Shown piece after piece: positions 29,101 to 37,425 of a DNA stretch of 64,000 nt. Position 1 is the stretch's first letter. Each line of letters opens with the position of its first letter. A model generated the notes under the pieces. The model saw only the letters and a program-made list of their open reading frames with translations. It made no database searches and was not told the origin of the DNA. Source of the DNA: Alphaproteobacteria bacterium. Lineage in GTDB: Bacteria; Pseudomonadota; Alphaproteobacteria; Micropepsales; Micropepsaceae. Location of the stretch: positions 64,267 through 128,266 of the forward strand of contig PLJH01000027.1 of NCBI GenBank assembly GCA_003139615.1, given 5' to 3'. The position numbers were made by a program, and so were the translations under genes.

Positions 29101-30650
29101 TGTTGATCTCGCCGCCGCCCCATCACGACATCTATTCGATCGAAGACCTGGCCCAACTCATCTACGATCTCAAGCAGATCAATCCGGATGTGCGGGTTTG
29201 CGTGAAGTTGGTCGCGGCGACAGGCATCGGCACGATTGCGGCCGGTGTCGCGAAGGCCAAGGCCGATGTGATCCTGATCTCCGGCCACAGCGGCGGCACG
29301 GGCGCTTCGCCGCAAACCTCCATCAAATATGCGGGCGTGCCGTGGGAGATGGGGCTCACGGAAGCCAACCAGATTCTCACGCTGAACAATCTGCGCCACC
29401 GCGTGGTGCTGCGCACCGACGGCGGCATCCGAACGGGCCGCGACGTGGTGATGGCGGCCATGATGGGCGCGGAGGAATTCGGCGTCGGCACGGCCGCGCT
29501 GATCGCGATGGGCTGCATCATGGTGCGGCAATGCCATTCCAACACCTGCCCCGTCGGCGTCTGCACGCAGGATGAAAAGCTGCGCGCGAAGTTCGCGGGC
29601 AGTGCCGACAAGGTCGTGCATCTGTTCAGCTTTATCGCCGACGAAGTGCGCGAGATCCTGGCGTCGCTGGGCTTCCGCAAACTTGAAGAGGTGATCGGCC
29701 GCACCGACCTGCTCTACCAGATGAGCCGCGGCGCGGAAGACCTCGACGATCTCGATCTCAATCCGCTTCTCGTGCAGGCCGATCCCGGCGGCCACGCGCG
29801 CTTCTCGACCTTGAAGGGCCGCAACGAAGTGCCCGACACGCTGGATGCGCAGATCGAGAAGGACGCGGAGCCGTTCCTGCGCGACGGCGAGAAGATGCAA
29901 CTGGTCTATAGCGTGCGCAACACGATGCGCTCGATAGGAGCGCGCATCTCGTCGCGCATCGTGCGCAAATGGGGGATGACGGGCCTGCCGCCCGCGCATC
30001 TGACCTTGCGGCTGCGGGGGTCCTGCGGGCAATCGCTGGGCGCGTTCGCCGTGCAGGGATTGAAGATCGAAGTGTCCGGCGATTCCAACGACTATGTCGG
30101 CAAGGGACTTTCCGGCGCCACGATCATCGTGCGGCCTGCCACGTCGGCGAAGTTCGTCGCCAATGCGAACACGATCATCGGCAACACGGTGCTCTATGGT
30201 GCGACCGCCGGAAAATTGTTTGCGGTGGGACAGGCAGGCGAACGTTTCGCCGTGCGCAATTCGGGCGCCATCGCCGTGGTCGAAGGCTGCGGCTCCAACG
30301 GCTGCGAATATATGACGGGTGGGGTCGTCGCGATCCTGGGCCCCGTCGGCGACAATTTCGGCGCGGGCATGACGGGCGGCGTGGCATTTGTGTACGACGC
30401 CGACGGCCGCTTCGAAGAGCACGTCAATCCCGACACGATCGTGTGGCAACGCGTGGCGAGCGCGCATTGGGAAAGCGTGTTGCGCGGATTGATCGAAGAA
30501 CACCGCAAGGAATCGAGCTCGGTCTTCGCAGGCCAATTGCTCGCGCAATGGGAACTGGAACTTGGTCGCTTCTGGCAAGTGGTGCCGAAGGAAATGCTGA
30601 GCCGCATCGCGCATCCGCTCAGCGACGAACCTGCGGCGGCGAGGGCGTAG
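26103..30650 (+). CDS. gltB: Glutamate synthase (NADPH) large subunit
   Basis: About 1515 residues. The N-terminal class II glutamine amidotransferase begins at the Cys of DACGVGLVAAIDG after a short propeptide of about 37 residues. The central and FMN-binding synthase domains follow (ISGHSGGTGASPQTSIKYAG), with CHSNTCPVGVCTQD as the 3Fe-4S cysteines, and a GXGXG beta-helix ends the protein. The ATG at 26103 was preferred to the GTG at 26094. The 2094-codon opposite-strand ORF over this gene is a codon-bias shadow. Confidence 0.97.
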   Translation: MKATHQNDGEIEIARFRANAKKLEDGHAYSPDQEHDACGVGLVAAIDGKPRREIVTRAIEALKAVWHRGAVDADGKTGDGAGIHLQVPQDFFRAQVEQTGHKIRSGRIAVGQIFLPRTDYNAQETCRTIVESEILNFGFYLYGWRQVPVDISIIGEKANATRPEIEQIMFDLGDTNMEALERRLYLCRRRIEKRVREAAIQDFYVCSLSSRSLIYKGMFLAEQLSNFYPDLKDPRFVSAFAIFHQRYSTNTFPTWRLAQPFRMIAHNGEINTLKGNVNWMKNHEFKMASQLFGEHGDDIKPIIQPGSSDSAAFDAVFEVLVRAGRTAPLAKTILVPEAWSKKASTMPDAHRAMYSYANAVMEPWDGPAALAATDGRWVIAGMDRNGLRPQRYAVTEDGLLFVGSETGMVVLDEARITRKGRVGPGQMLALDLEEGRFYEDRAIKDKLAGEYPYEEWTKKIVELEPIIGPGAEPRLFDKETLRRRQTAAGYTIEDLELILHPMVEDGKEAIGSMGDDTPLAVLSEQYRPLSHYFRQNFSQVTNPPIDSLREGRVMSLKTRFRNLGNVLAQDESQAEVFVLESPVISTGMYARMKDHLEGRFYEIDCVFRVKDGEPKEGALRQAIERVRAEAEDAVREGYNHLILTDERVDRDLAPMPMILATGAVHSHLVRQGLRTYTSINVRSAECFDTHYFAALIGVGATTVNAYLAQECIADRHARGLFGKLTLGECVKRYLDTVSAGLLKIMSKMGISVLSSYRGAYNFEAVGLSRSMVADIFPGMPSRISGIGLNGIATKIARVHARAFDDDAAVLPVGGFYKSRQGGETHAHEAKLIHLLQSAVSNDSYTTFKEYSKAVWSLPPVSLRHLMQFRPGEAIPQDEVESSTEIRKRFVTPGMSLGALSPEAHEALNIAMNRIGAKSDSGEGGENPANFRPKPNGDNPNSAIKQVASGRFGVTAEYLNQCRELEIKVAQGAKPGEGGQLPGFKVTEMIAKLRHATPGVMLISPPPHHDIYSIEDLAQLIYDLKQINPDVRVCVKLVAATGIGTIAAGVAKAKADVILISGHSGGTGASPQTSIKYAGVPWEMGLTEANQILTLNNLRHRVVLRTDGGIRTGRDVVMAAMMGAEEFGVGTAALIAMGCIMVRQCHSNTCPVGVCTQDEKLRAKFAGSADKVVHLFSFIADEVREILASLGFRKLEEVIGRTDLLYQMSRGAEDLDDLDLNPLLVQADPGGHARFSTLKGRNEVPDTLDAQIEKDAEPFLRDGEKMQLVYSVRNTMRSIGARISSRIVRKWGMTGLPPAHLTLRLRGSCGQSLGAFAVQGLKIEVSGDSNDYVGKGLSGATIIVRPATSAKFVANANTIIGNTVLYGATAGKLFAVGQAGERFAVRNSGAIAVVEGCGSNGCEYMTGGVVAILGPVGDNFGAGMTGGVAFVYDADGRFEEHVNPDTIVWQRVASAHWESVLRGLIEEHRKESSSVFAGQLLAQWELELGRFWQVVPKEMLSRIAHPLSDEPAAARA

Positions 30651-30661
30651 CCACTCGCCGA

Positions 30662-30777
30662 TGGAGCGCGGGCGCTTGTGGCCGGGCGTTCGACCCGGCC
30701 ATCCAGCCCGCTCTTCTAAACTCATCGCCGCCCATGCGGGCTGGAAGCCCGCGCTCCAAACTTGCGCGATTTTTTTT
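30662..30777 (+). terminator. Large nested inverted repeat and T-run after gltB
   Basis: TGGAGCGCGGGC (30662-30673) pairs perfectly with GCCCGCGCTCCA (30747-30758). Inside it GGCCGGG pairs with CCCGGCC. Twelve bases later there is a run of eight T (30770-30777). It starts 12 bp after the gltB stop and should end the gltDB transcript. The outer arms also resemble the dispersed palindromic repeats common in such genomes. Confidence 0.65.
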
Positions 30778-31452
30778 GACCCAGAAAAACACAATAAAAA
30801 CAATGGCTTGAGTCCGCCGAGCAGGGCTTTAGAGGCCCTGCAAAAACCCAGCTCGAACCCTGTCGTTTGGCTGCTCGGAGAGGCTTCGCGACGTCCAGCC
30901 CGGCTTCCCGAACTCTTCCCCATCGATGCGACGAAGATGCCTGCACTCTTTTTCTTGCGTGGAAAAATTTTTCGTCCTGTTAATTCCAGAAAAATCCAAC
31001 GAAACAAAGGCCTTAGGAAAGGCATAACAAGCACTAACAGGCGCCTGTTATAGCCCTGTTCCACCCCCGGATTCTGCCTGCTCTGAAGAGCCCGGCGATT
31101 CGGCCATCGCCCAAGGTTTCCCCTGTTAAACAGGCGAAATAACAGGGGAGAATTTTTGCGCGCGGCAGACGCGTGCGAATTCCACCCGCCCCACGAGGGC
31201 GGGTCGAAATTGTCTTTGAGCGACAGCGAAAAGAGAATTTCGGGGCGGGGGACTTTGTCCGCATGACCTGCGCCAGGACCTTTCTCCCCTGATAAACACG
31301 AAAATAACAGGACCTGCCTCCCCAACGCGTCGACGCCGAATGTCGCCGACCCTTCGTTCGAGCAGTCCGAAGCGGCGCGCGCGGCACTACAACCCGCACG
31401 CGCACGAACGGGCCGGCCCTTCGGTTGACGAACCGGTGCCGACAAGTCGGGA
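30778..31452. other. Gene-free stretch with AACAGG-type repeats
   Basis: I find no convincing gene here. Several short related motifs recur: CCTGTTAATTCC, AACAGGCGCCTGTTA, CCTGTTAAACAGG, AAATAACAGGGGAG and AAATAACAGGACC. Two are short palindromes (CCTGTTAAACAGG and AACAGGCGCCTGTT). The spacing is irregular, so this is not a CRISPR array. It resembles decayed dispersed intergenic repeats and marks the start of the accessory stretch. Confidence 0.5.
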
Positions 31453-31486
31453 TTGACAATCATTCTTTTGTGTTCATGATATGTTC
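31453..31486 (+). promoter_or_regulatory. Promoter with alphaproteobacterial LexA box
   Basis: TTGACA (31453-31458) is followed by GTTCATGATATGTTC (31472-31486), an exact GTTC-N7-GTTC. That is the LexA operator of alphaproteobacteria. The box covers the -10 region, as expected for SOS repression. The only reading frame just downstream is the broken gene at 31601-31993. Confidence 0.6.
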
Positions 31487-31600
31487 CTTTGGACAATAGC
31501 CCGCTGCCGGTTCATTTGTCAACCGCATCAGTTTCCATGGATGGAGGGCGACGCCGCACGTCACATTTCCTTGGAATCGCCGAAGACCAAGGAGATTGAA

Positions 31601-31993
31601 CATGAGCGGAGCCGGATTTAAACGTCCCGGAGTTGAGTGCCTGAACGTCTCCAACCGTACCACGGAGGGGATAACCCGACGCTCCTGCTCGCCCTTCACG
31701 ATATGGACAATGCCCGTAAGCATCGGCAACTGATTAAGTTCGAATCGTCGGCTCCCGGAATCGGCGTTTACAAATTCGGCGTCTGGCCCCGACTCGACGA
31801 GAAAATGCGGCGGCAACGCCCTGATAAGGGCTACGTTTTGGTTCGTGGAGTCGATAACCCTGACTACCAGATTCAAGTCAGAATTGAAGTAACGATCAGC
31901 GAAGCCGGAGTCCTGACAGGCAAGCCAATCATTCCGGCGCTTCGCCAACTCGCGAGCCTTACGGGCTCGATCACTACCATTTTCGATGAATGA
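31601..31993 (+). pseudogene. Broken hypothetical gene behind the LexA box
   Basis: The frame with family-like sequence is ERLQPYHGGDNPTLLLALHDMDNARKHRQL and ends at 31993. It has an in-frame TGA immediately before its GTG at 31637. A separate frame beginning at the ATG at 31601 (MSGAGFKRPG) runs into it, so a frameshift or short deletion near 31637 probably split one gene. I recall unnamed proteins with this QPYHGGDN-LHDMDNxxKHR pattern, but no function. Confidence 0.45.
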
Positions 31994-32119
31994 CAGAACC
32001 GAATTGAAAAGTTACGGCCACATGATATGGGTTCACCCTAAAGTCTAGCGAGCGTAAAACCGGCGATTAAGTATATCGTTGACCAATCTCTCCACGGCAG
32101 TTGTTGGGAGAAAAATTAG

Positions 32120-32416
32120 ATGCGTGCATCAAGAATGTTGTTGATCGCCACCGCTTTGACAGCGTTGGCTGCGTGCTCATCGTGCCAACCATCCGGCACA
32201 ACGACCTCGATCGAAACGATAGATATTCAGGATAGGTTCATTTCTTGCGTAAGTCCGACTTTGAAAGTCAGACCAATTGGAGCCAGTCAATGCCCGGACG
32301 GCGATCACGAAGGCGGCGTCTGCCATTTGCTAAATGGCACAGCAGAATTCGTTGAGGACACCGAGGCTGCCGTCGATTCGTGCAAGCAGCGTGGTGGAAC
32401 GCTTGAAGCGGGTTAG
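32120..32416 (+). CDS. Small lipoprotein (hypothetical)
   Basis: 98 residues. The signal peptide MRASRMLLIATALTALAACSS ends in a lipobox (LAAC), so it should be lipid-anchored. The mature part is short and contains four further cysteines. A weak GGAG-like site precedes the ATG. No family recognised. Confidence 0.65.
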   Translation: MRASRMLLIATALTALAACSSCQPSGTTTSIETIDIQDRFISCVSPTLKVRPIGASQCPDGDHEGGVCHLLNGTAEFVEDTEAAVDSCKQRGGTLEAG

Positions 32417-32502
32417 TTTGAAATGCTAAGGCGACGCCATACGGATTCAAACCCAGCGAGCGCACGTCTGGTAAGCGTCCGTCGATCAATCCCCCACCTC
32501 CA

Positions 32503-32970
32503 TCACCGCGCCGCGACCGGCGCGCTGAACTCCGACCATTCTTCCCGGATTTTGCCGCGGGCAAACCGCCAGATCGTGATGCCGCGCATGGTCATGCGCT
32601 TGCCGGTGGCGGACTTGCCGGTGCCGGTGTTCGTTCCCGTGCCGGTCCATAACACGGTGACGTAGTCGCCCTCTGCAATCTCATTGAGCACCGTCATCGC
32701 GAGATCGGGTGCTGCGTCCCGCCAGCCATGCACCGCCGCCTGATCCTGGGCCAGGTTTGCGTCGGTCGTGAGCCCGTGATTGACGAAATCCGGCGCATAG
32801 ATTTCACCCGCGACATCGTATTTTCCCTGGTTGAAGATTTCGAGAAACACGCGGCGCGCCGTCATCTTGTTCGCTTCGGCGTTTGAAATCCCGGAAGACG
32901 CCCCAATCGCCGTCGCGGCATTCGCGCCCGCGCTCACGGCGCAACTCAACATGACGATGAACAATACCAA
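32503..32970 (-). CDS. Exported SnoaL-like (NTF2-fold) protein
   Basis: About 155 residues. A hydrophobic leader (LLVLFIVMLSCAVSAGANA) is followed by an ester-cyclase/SnoaL-like domain: VFLEIFNQGKYDVAGEIYAPDFVNHG, later GKRMTMRGITIWRFARGKIREEWSEF. The start is uncertain: there is no ATG before the leader, and a TTG at 32970 is my best choice. The track ORF from 33246 reads through an intergenic palindrome and is not real at its N-terminus. A MerR-type promoter points toward it. Confidence 0.6.
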   Translation of the reverse strand: MVLFIVMLSCAVSAGANAATAIGASSGISNAEANKMTARRVFLEIFNQGKYDVAGEIYAPDFVNHGLTTDANLAQDQAAVHGWRDAAPDLAMTVLNEIAEGDYVTVLWTGTGTNTGTGKSATGKRMTMRGITIWRFARGKIREEWSEFSAPVAAR

Positions 32971-32992
32971 CAGCCTCGATACAACACCCCTC

Positions 32993-33125
32993 CCATTGTC
33001 ATGGCCCGCGAATGCGGGCCACCCAGGTGGAGCTTGTTTACGGCGCCGATGATGCTCACACCGTTGCCCCCTCTTCGAGTTCAGAGACGCGTCAGCTGGG
33101 TCGCCCGCATTCGCGGCCGATGACA
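32993..33125. repeat. Pair of inverted palindromic intergenic repeats
   Basis: A unit containing TGGCCCGCGAATGCGGGCCA lies near 33001. Its near-complement TCGCCCGCATTCGCGGCC lies near 33098, in inverted orientation. Each unit is itself palindromic, like dispersed REP-type elements. The DNA between them is otherwise empty. Confidence 0.5.
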
Positions 33126-33215
33126 CACAGGGGAAAAAACGAGTCCCTATTCGCGGCCATGGATACAAGGCGGCAGTTCTTCTCATGAGCCGTACTCCGG
33201 GTTTCGCGATTCCGA

Positions 33216-33246
33216 AGTTACGGTCTCTACCTAGGTAGAGGGTCAA
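33216..33246 (-). promoter_or_regulatory. MerR-type operator-promoter
   Basis: On the minus strand TTGACC is followed by the palindrome CTCTACCTAGGTAGAG and then GTAACT, giving a 19-bp spacer. A long spacer with a central dyad is the hallmark of MerR-activated promoters. It overlaps the merR stop codon and drives leftward toward the SnoaL-like gene. Confidence 0.65.
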
Positions 33247-33653
33247 GAAACTTTTTGAGCGTCGCCGGCAATCGCCGTGCGAATTTGACGAAGCGTGCGG
33301 CGCAGTTCGTCTTTCGTCGCCGACAATTCGCGGATTCGCTCATCGAGCATGGCGAGTTTCTGCAGTCCGATCTGCTCGATCTCTTCGAGGCATTGACGGT
33401 CCCGGCCCGGGGAAAACAACCCGTCGCTCCGCCGGGTTTTTTCCAGGATGCGGGTGATGCGTTTGGTCTCCCCCAGCGTCAGTCCGAGACTTTGGCACCT
33501 CTTGATCGCCTTCAGAATTTCCAGATCGAGCGGCCGATACAGGCGATAGCCGCTGGCCGTGCGTTCGGGTTCGCGCATCAGGCCGCGGCGTTCATAGAGC
33601 CTGATCGCCTGAACGCTCGCGCCCGCCAGACGCGCCAGTTCGCCAATCAGCAT
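33243..33653 (-). CDS. MerR-family transcriptional regulator
   Basis: 136 residues. The N-terminal winged HTH is MLIGELARLAGASVQAIRLYERRGL, followed by the conserved RTASGYRLY and a coiled-coil dimerisation helix at the C-terminus. There is no cysteine set like that of mercury or copper sensors, so the effector is unknown. I chose the ATG at 33653; the track ORF from 34151 is a fusion of unrelated frames. Its likely target is the operator just downstream. Confidence 0.88.
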   Translation of the reverse strand: MLIGELARLAGASVQAIRLYERRGLMREPERTASGYRLYRPLDLEILKAIKRCQSLGLTLGETKRITRILEKTRRSDGLFSPGRDRQCLEEIEQIGLQKLAMLDERIRELSATKDELRRTLRQIRTAIAGDAQKVS

Positions 33654-33702
33654 CGTCTTCGTCCTCTCGCCATATTCCGCAATCGCGCGGCCTTGGTCGT
33701 CG

Positions 33703-34215
33703 TCAGGGTGATGCCTTTGCTTTGCACCATAATCCCTCGCCCGCGAAGCTTGTAAAGTTGGGGTCGTGTTCGCGCTCTGTCGCTTTGACCGGCGTCTCCC
33801 GTCCCCCATCGTTCTCCGTGAGTGTCCATTGGCAATCCTGCCGATCACGGTCCAGCGTGTAATGAAGCCGATACTGCTTGCCTTTGTCCGGGTAAAAACT
33901 GAGGATTTCCTCGGGGCATGCTGCCAATAAATTATAAGGTCCCCCAAAGTAAAAAAACTTGAAGGCAAATTCCCTGTTCGCCGGAATCTTGTATGAGGTC
34001 GAACCCGGTTTCGGTTGAGGGACCTGAAGTGCATCCGTGCAGCGGGCTGCATCGCGAAAGAAGAGCAATGCCATCGGGCCGTCGGTCGAAACCAGAAGTT
34101 CGGCGGCCTGGTCGTCAGCCGGCTCGCTGTACTGGAGCGCATGGATGGCACATGCGGTTAGCCCCGCCACGCATGCGCCCGCGAGCACCAATCGAATAAC
34201 GCGTTTCCAGGACAT
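33703..34215 (-). CDS. Lipoprotein (hypothetical)
   Basis: 170 residues. Signal peptide with lipobox: IRLVLAGACVAGLTACAI. The mature part, with FKFFYFGGPYNLLAACPEEILSFYP, is not a family I know. The ATG at 34215 fits the signal peptide; the longer track ORF is not supported. It is upstream of merR on the same strand with a 49-bp gap. The 190 bp before mtgA hold no recognised gene. Confidence 0.6.
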   Translation of the reverse strand: MSWKRVIRLVLAGACVAGLTACAIHALQYSEPADDQAAELLVSTDGPMALLFFRDAARCTDALQVPQPKPGSTSYKIPANREFAFKFFYFGGPYNLLAACPEEILSFYPDKGKQYRLHYTLDRDRQDCQWTLTENDGGRETPVKATEREHDPNFTSFAGEGLWCKAKASP

Positions 34216-34405
34216 GAGAGCCCCCTCTTCCGAACCGCGATACGCCGCTTCATTCTTCGCGACGTTTCCCGTCTCGGCACCGCCCACAGCCCGGCAAGAA
34301 TGGCACAAAATGCCGCCCGGAACACCCGCATCAGGATGTTGTAAGAGAGCTTCGTAGACTGAAAGTACCGCCCACCCTCCCCTTGCGGGGGCGATTTGAG
34401 TTGGT

Positions 34406-34966
34406 ATGAATCCGATGGAACGATTTCAGGTTTTTGCCCGTTCATTCGCAAACTGGATCTGGCGGGGCGACGGCGCGCATACGTCGTGGGTCCGGCGCGC
34501 GCTGGCGATTGTGTTCGCGTTCCTCGTGCCTATTCCGATTCTGCTGATCCTGCTGTTTCGCTTCGTGCCGGTGCCGGGCACGCCGCAGATGCTCACCTGG
34601 CTCATCGTCGGCGATCCGGTTCACTATCAATGGGTCGCCTATGAAGACATTTCGCCTGCGCTCGGGCGCGCGGTGATCGGTTCCGAAGACCAGAATTTCT
34701 GCAAGCATCATGGCTTCGACTGGAAGTCGATCGACAAGGCGCTCAAGGCGAACAAACGCGGACGTCCGCTGCGCGGCGCCAGCACCATCAGCCAGCAGGT
34801 CGCGCGCACGATGTTTCTGCTGCCGGTGCGAAGCTGGGTGCGCAAAGGCGCCGAGGCCTATCTCACCGTGCTACTCGAAGCGTTGTGGCCGAAGAAGCGC
34901 ATCCTCACGGCCTATCTCAATCTCGTCGATTGCGTTGCCTTGTTGGCACGTCCTTCGGAAGCTTGA
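34406..34966 (+). pseudogene. mtgA: mtgA, 5' part, disrupted by the island
   Basis: Monofunctional biosynthetic peptidoglycan transglycosylase, first 175 residues. It has one transmembrane helix (ALAIVFAFLVPIPILLILLF) and the GT51 motifs GSEDQNFCKHHGFDW (with the catalytic Glu) and RGASTISQQVARTMF. After AYLNLVD the frame enters the island and stops after CVALLARPSEA. The missing part (WGHGNFGAEAASQAYF onward) lies at 63213-63446. Joining 34932 to 63224 restores an uninterrupted 249-residue enzyme. Confidence 0.93.
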
Positions 34967-36501
34967 GAAGCTATTGATTGGATTGGAAAATCGGGAGGCA
35001 GTCCGGGCGACAGTCCGCTGTCGCCCGGGGCTTGTATGGCTTGGGGAAGGTAGTGAAGCCTGATTTCGACGTTGTCTGCACCGACGATAATCTTCTCGGT
35101 TATGGCTTCGACAATGCCCCTCTTTTCGTCCTGACCGAGCGACGGCCATCGGCCGTGCAGGTCTCGGGCTTCGGACAGAATTTGACTGCTCGAGAGGCGG
35201 TTGATCTTGAGCACGTCGAGAGCAGCTTGCTCGGCTGGTAGTTGCCGATCGAGCTGCTCGGCCCATTCTTCAAGCGGCCGATAACGGGCGCCGAAGCCGG
35301 TCGAACTAATCTGGCCTTCCTGGTAGAGGCGGAACGTCTGATCCATTTCCCGCTGAACGCTCTGCCGCTCGCGTTCGCAATGCCGGAGGGCTTCCTGCTT
35401 TTGCCCGATAATGTTGTCGGCAAGTTCGAGTTGTTCGGCGACCTGATCATCCGAGAACAGGAAGCCCTTGAGCTGGTCGTGATAGATCGCTTCAAGGTCG
35501 CCGACCGGAATACGGTTCTGGCAAGTCCAGCAGGTGTATTTCGGGCTGCGGGAGGGGACGTACATCTTTTGCCCGCATTCGCACGCGGCGACCCCGCTAA
35601 AGAGGTGTACGGGCTTCCTGCCTACCTTGGAGCCGCGCTTGCGGCCATCGAGGATCGCGTTGCACTGCTCCCATAATTCGACCGAAACAATAGGCTCAAC
35701 CTCATGGATGACCCATTCGGATTGGGGCTTGTGTTCGACCCAGCCGGGCCGTGTGGCGCTCGCGGTCGTGTAGTTGACGCGATACTGGCCCTTGGCCGTC
35801 GGGTCTTGTATGAGCCGGGATATGGTCGTGTCGCTCCACTTCGCCCCTCCCCTCGTGCGGAAGCCTCGGTCGTTCAAGATACGCATCACCGTCTTCTTGC
35901 GGCGGTGCTCTAGGAACAGCTCATAGATAAGTTTGCGGATGGATGCCTCGCCCGGGTGCGGAACGACCTTTCCGTCTTTGAGGTGGTAGCCGAATGAAGG
36001 ACGGCCACCGATGGGCGTCCCGCGCTTTGCGCGCATGGGGATCGATGCCGACACTCGGTCCGCGATCTCTTCCCGTTCCCACTGCGCCATTGCCGCGATC
36101 ATCGTATAGAACAGACGGCCCGCCGGAGTTGTCGTGTCGATGCTTTCTTGAAGCGATATCAGATCGGCGTTATTGGCTCGGAAGGTGTCGGACAGATCGA
36201 GCAGTTCGCGTGTGTTGCGCGCAAGTCGTGCCAGCTTCGAAAAAACCAGGCCGCTGATGCGTCCTCTCTCGACATCCGCGAGCATACGTTTGGCTTCTGG
36301 ATGGGAGGAGACGGATTTTCCGCTCACGCCTTCCAGATGATAGACATCGACGACCTTCCAACCCTTGGCGTCGGCATAGGCGCGGGCGCGGGCTTCGTGA
36401 TTTGCGGGGCTCTCGCCGCGGGCCTGATCGTCTGTGGAGACGCGTATCCAAATACCGACACGCTTCTGTCCCTGCTCAACTCCCGCAAGTTTGTTTCTCA
36501 T
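34912..36501 (-). CDS. Large serine recombinase (integrase of the island)
   Basis: 529 residues. The resolvase catalytic domain has the nucleophile Ser in GIWIRVSTDDQARGES and the motif FSKLARLARN. It is followed by the recombinase domain (GGRPSFGYHLKDGKVV), a zinc ribbon (ACECGQKMYVPS, CWTCQNRI) and a coiled coil (LRHCERERQSVQREMDQTF). It should integrate and excise the island. The last codons pass through the attachment core: QST is shared with the element and RLR-stop comes from mtgA. In the excised circle the frame would instead continue into the double-HTH ORF at the right end. Confidence 0.95.
   Translation of the reverse strand: MRNKLAGVEQGQKRVGIWIRVSTDDQARGESPANHEARARAYADAKGWKVVDVYHLEGVSGKSVSSHPEAKRMLADVERGRISGLVFSKLARLARNTRELLDLSDTFRANNADLISLQESIDTTTPAGRLFYTMIAAMAQWEREEIADRVSASIPMRAKRGTPIGGRPSFGYHLKDGKVVPHPGEASIRKLIYELFLEHRRKKTVMRILNDRGFRTRGGAKWSDTTISRLIQDPTAKGQYRVNYTTASATRPGWVEHKPQSEWVIHEVEPIVSVELWEQCNAILDGRKRGSKVGRKPVHLFSGVAACECGQKMYVPSRSPKYTCWTCQNRIPVGDLEAIYHDQLKGFLFSDDQVAEQLELADNIIGQKQEALRHCERERQSVQREMDQTFRLYQEGQISSTGFGARYRPLEEWAEQLDRQLPAEQAALDVLKINRLSSSQILSEARDLHGRWPSLGQDEKRGIVEAITEKIIVGADNVEIRLHYLPQAIQAPGDSGLSPGLPPDFPIQSIASQASEGRANKATQSTRLR
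34922..34941. other. attL of the serine-recombinase island
   Basis: The core CTCGTCGATTG (34922-34932) is repeated exactly at 63213-63223. To its left lies mtgA; to its right the element arm CGTTGCCTT begins. The flanks differ on both sides of the 11 bp, so this is the limit of identity. The element arm is the inverse of that at attR. Confidence 0.9.
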
Positions 36502-36630
36502 GAGAAGCCCTCAATATCGCCGCCCAGAGTCTACCGCCTAAGATTTCTTTGGTTCAATAGTTGAGGTTCTTGTTTCCGCTGGAACGGCTACAATTAGGGG
36601 TTCGGCTCAACTCTTCCATCGTCTTCCGGC

Positions 36631-37416
36631 TCATGAGGCGCTCATTATTCGTTGAGCGACGCACAATGAACTCGCTGTGCGGCTTTTGGTTTGCACACGC
36701 CCAATTTCAATCATTTTTGCCAGCACTTCGGATGTTTCATCAACGCCGTAGCGGCACATCGCATCCACACAGGACAGATCGCTGACCATGCTATGGTCGA
36801 ACCCGACCTCTGCTGGGTTTGGACTTTTGACTACCTCAATACCGAACCGCGCGAACAACTCCAGAAAGCCGGTAGCCTCCATCGACTTCCACTCGACTTC
36901 GCCAGCGACATAAGTCGTGGCGCCGACAGCTCTAGATATCTCGAGGCGGTGGGCGGAAGAATGCTGCGCCACGAGCTCGCTCTCCAGCGTCAGGTGTTTA
37001 ACATGCTTAAGCTTTGAAAGCAGGAATGAATTGATCGCAGAATTCAGTGTCAAGAGGTTTGGTCGGTGGTTCGCAAGCTGCTCTTCCAGTGCGGCAACGA
37101 ATCCGGGTGCCGTACGCTCGTGTGCCGGGAAAAGGGCGCAAATCTTATCGATGTGTTCCTCTGACCATTGTGGCTCCCCCGGAGCGATAAGAACGTCGCT
37201 AATTCTTTGGCCGCGACCTCTCGCTATCGGGACGGTAAGCCAAGCTGCCCTGTCTCTCGTGCGATCAAAAATCCTATTGCGATTGACAAAAGAGTTTGCA
37301 TTTCGGTCTGGCAGCGGAGCGAGGTCTAGCAAGACCGCTACGTCTGCTTCATGCAGCCGAGCGAGATGCCGTAGATTTGGCAGATACCTAGTTGTGACGC
37401 AAGTAACTGATGTCAT
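36631..37416 (-). CDS. WbqC-like family protein
   Basis: 261 residues. The family pattern is visible: an N-terminal TRYLPNLRHLARLHEADVAVLLD, then NSFVNRNRIFDR, AAWLTVPIARGRGQRI and a GVDETSEVL-type end. WbqC-like proteins occur in polysaccharide and natural-product clusters, where their chemistry is poorly known. It is the last gene of a four-gene leftward cargo operon, 9 bp after the methyltransferase. Confidence 0.75.
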   Translation of the reverse strand: MTSVTCVTTRYLPNLRHLARLHEADVAVLLDLAPLPDRNANSFVNRNRIFDRTRDRAAWLTVPIARGRGQRISDVLIAPGEPQWSEEHIDKICALFPAHERTAPGFVAALEEQLANHRPNLLTLNSAINSFLLSKLKHVKHLTLESELVAQHSSAHRLEISRAVGATTYVAGEVEWKSMEATGFLELFARFGIEVVKSPNPAEVGFDHSMVSDLSCVDAMCRYGVDETSEVLAKMIEIGRVQTKSRTASSLCVAQRIMSAS

Positions 37417-37425
37417 TGTTCTGGT

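Noticed and set aside
30778-31452. AACAGG-type repeats as a possible CRISPR array
   Set aside because: The motifs are short, unequal and irregularly spaced, and no cas genes are present.
25212-31496. 2094-codon ORF on the minus strand over gltD-gltB
   Set aside because: It is His/Arg-rich, has no domain, and lies antisense to two clear genes; it is a codon-bias shadow.
31460-31948. 162-codon minus-strand ORF near the LexA box
   Set aside because: It overlaps a more family-like frame on the plus strand and ends inside the promoter.
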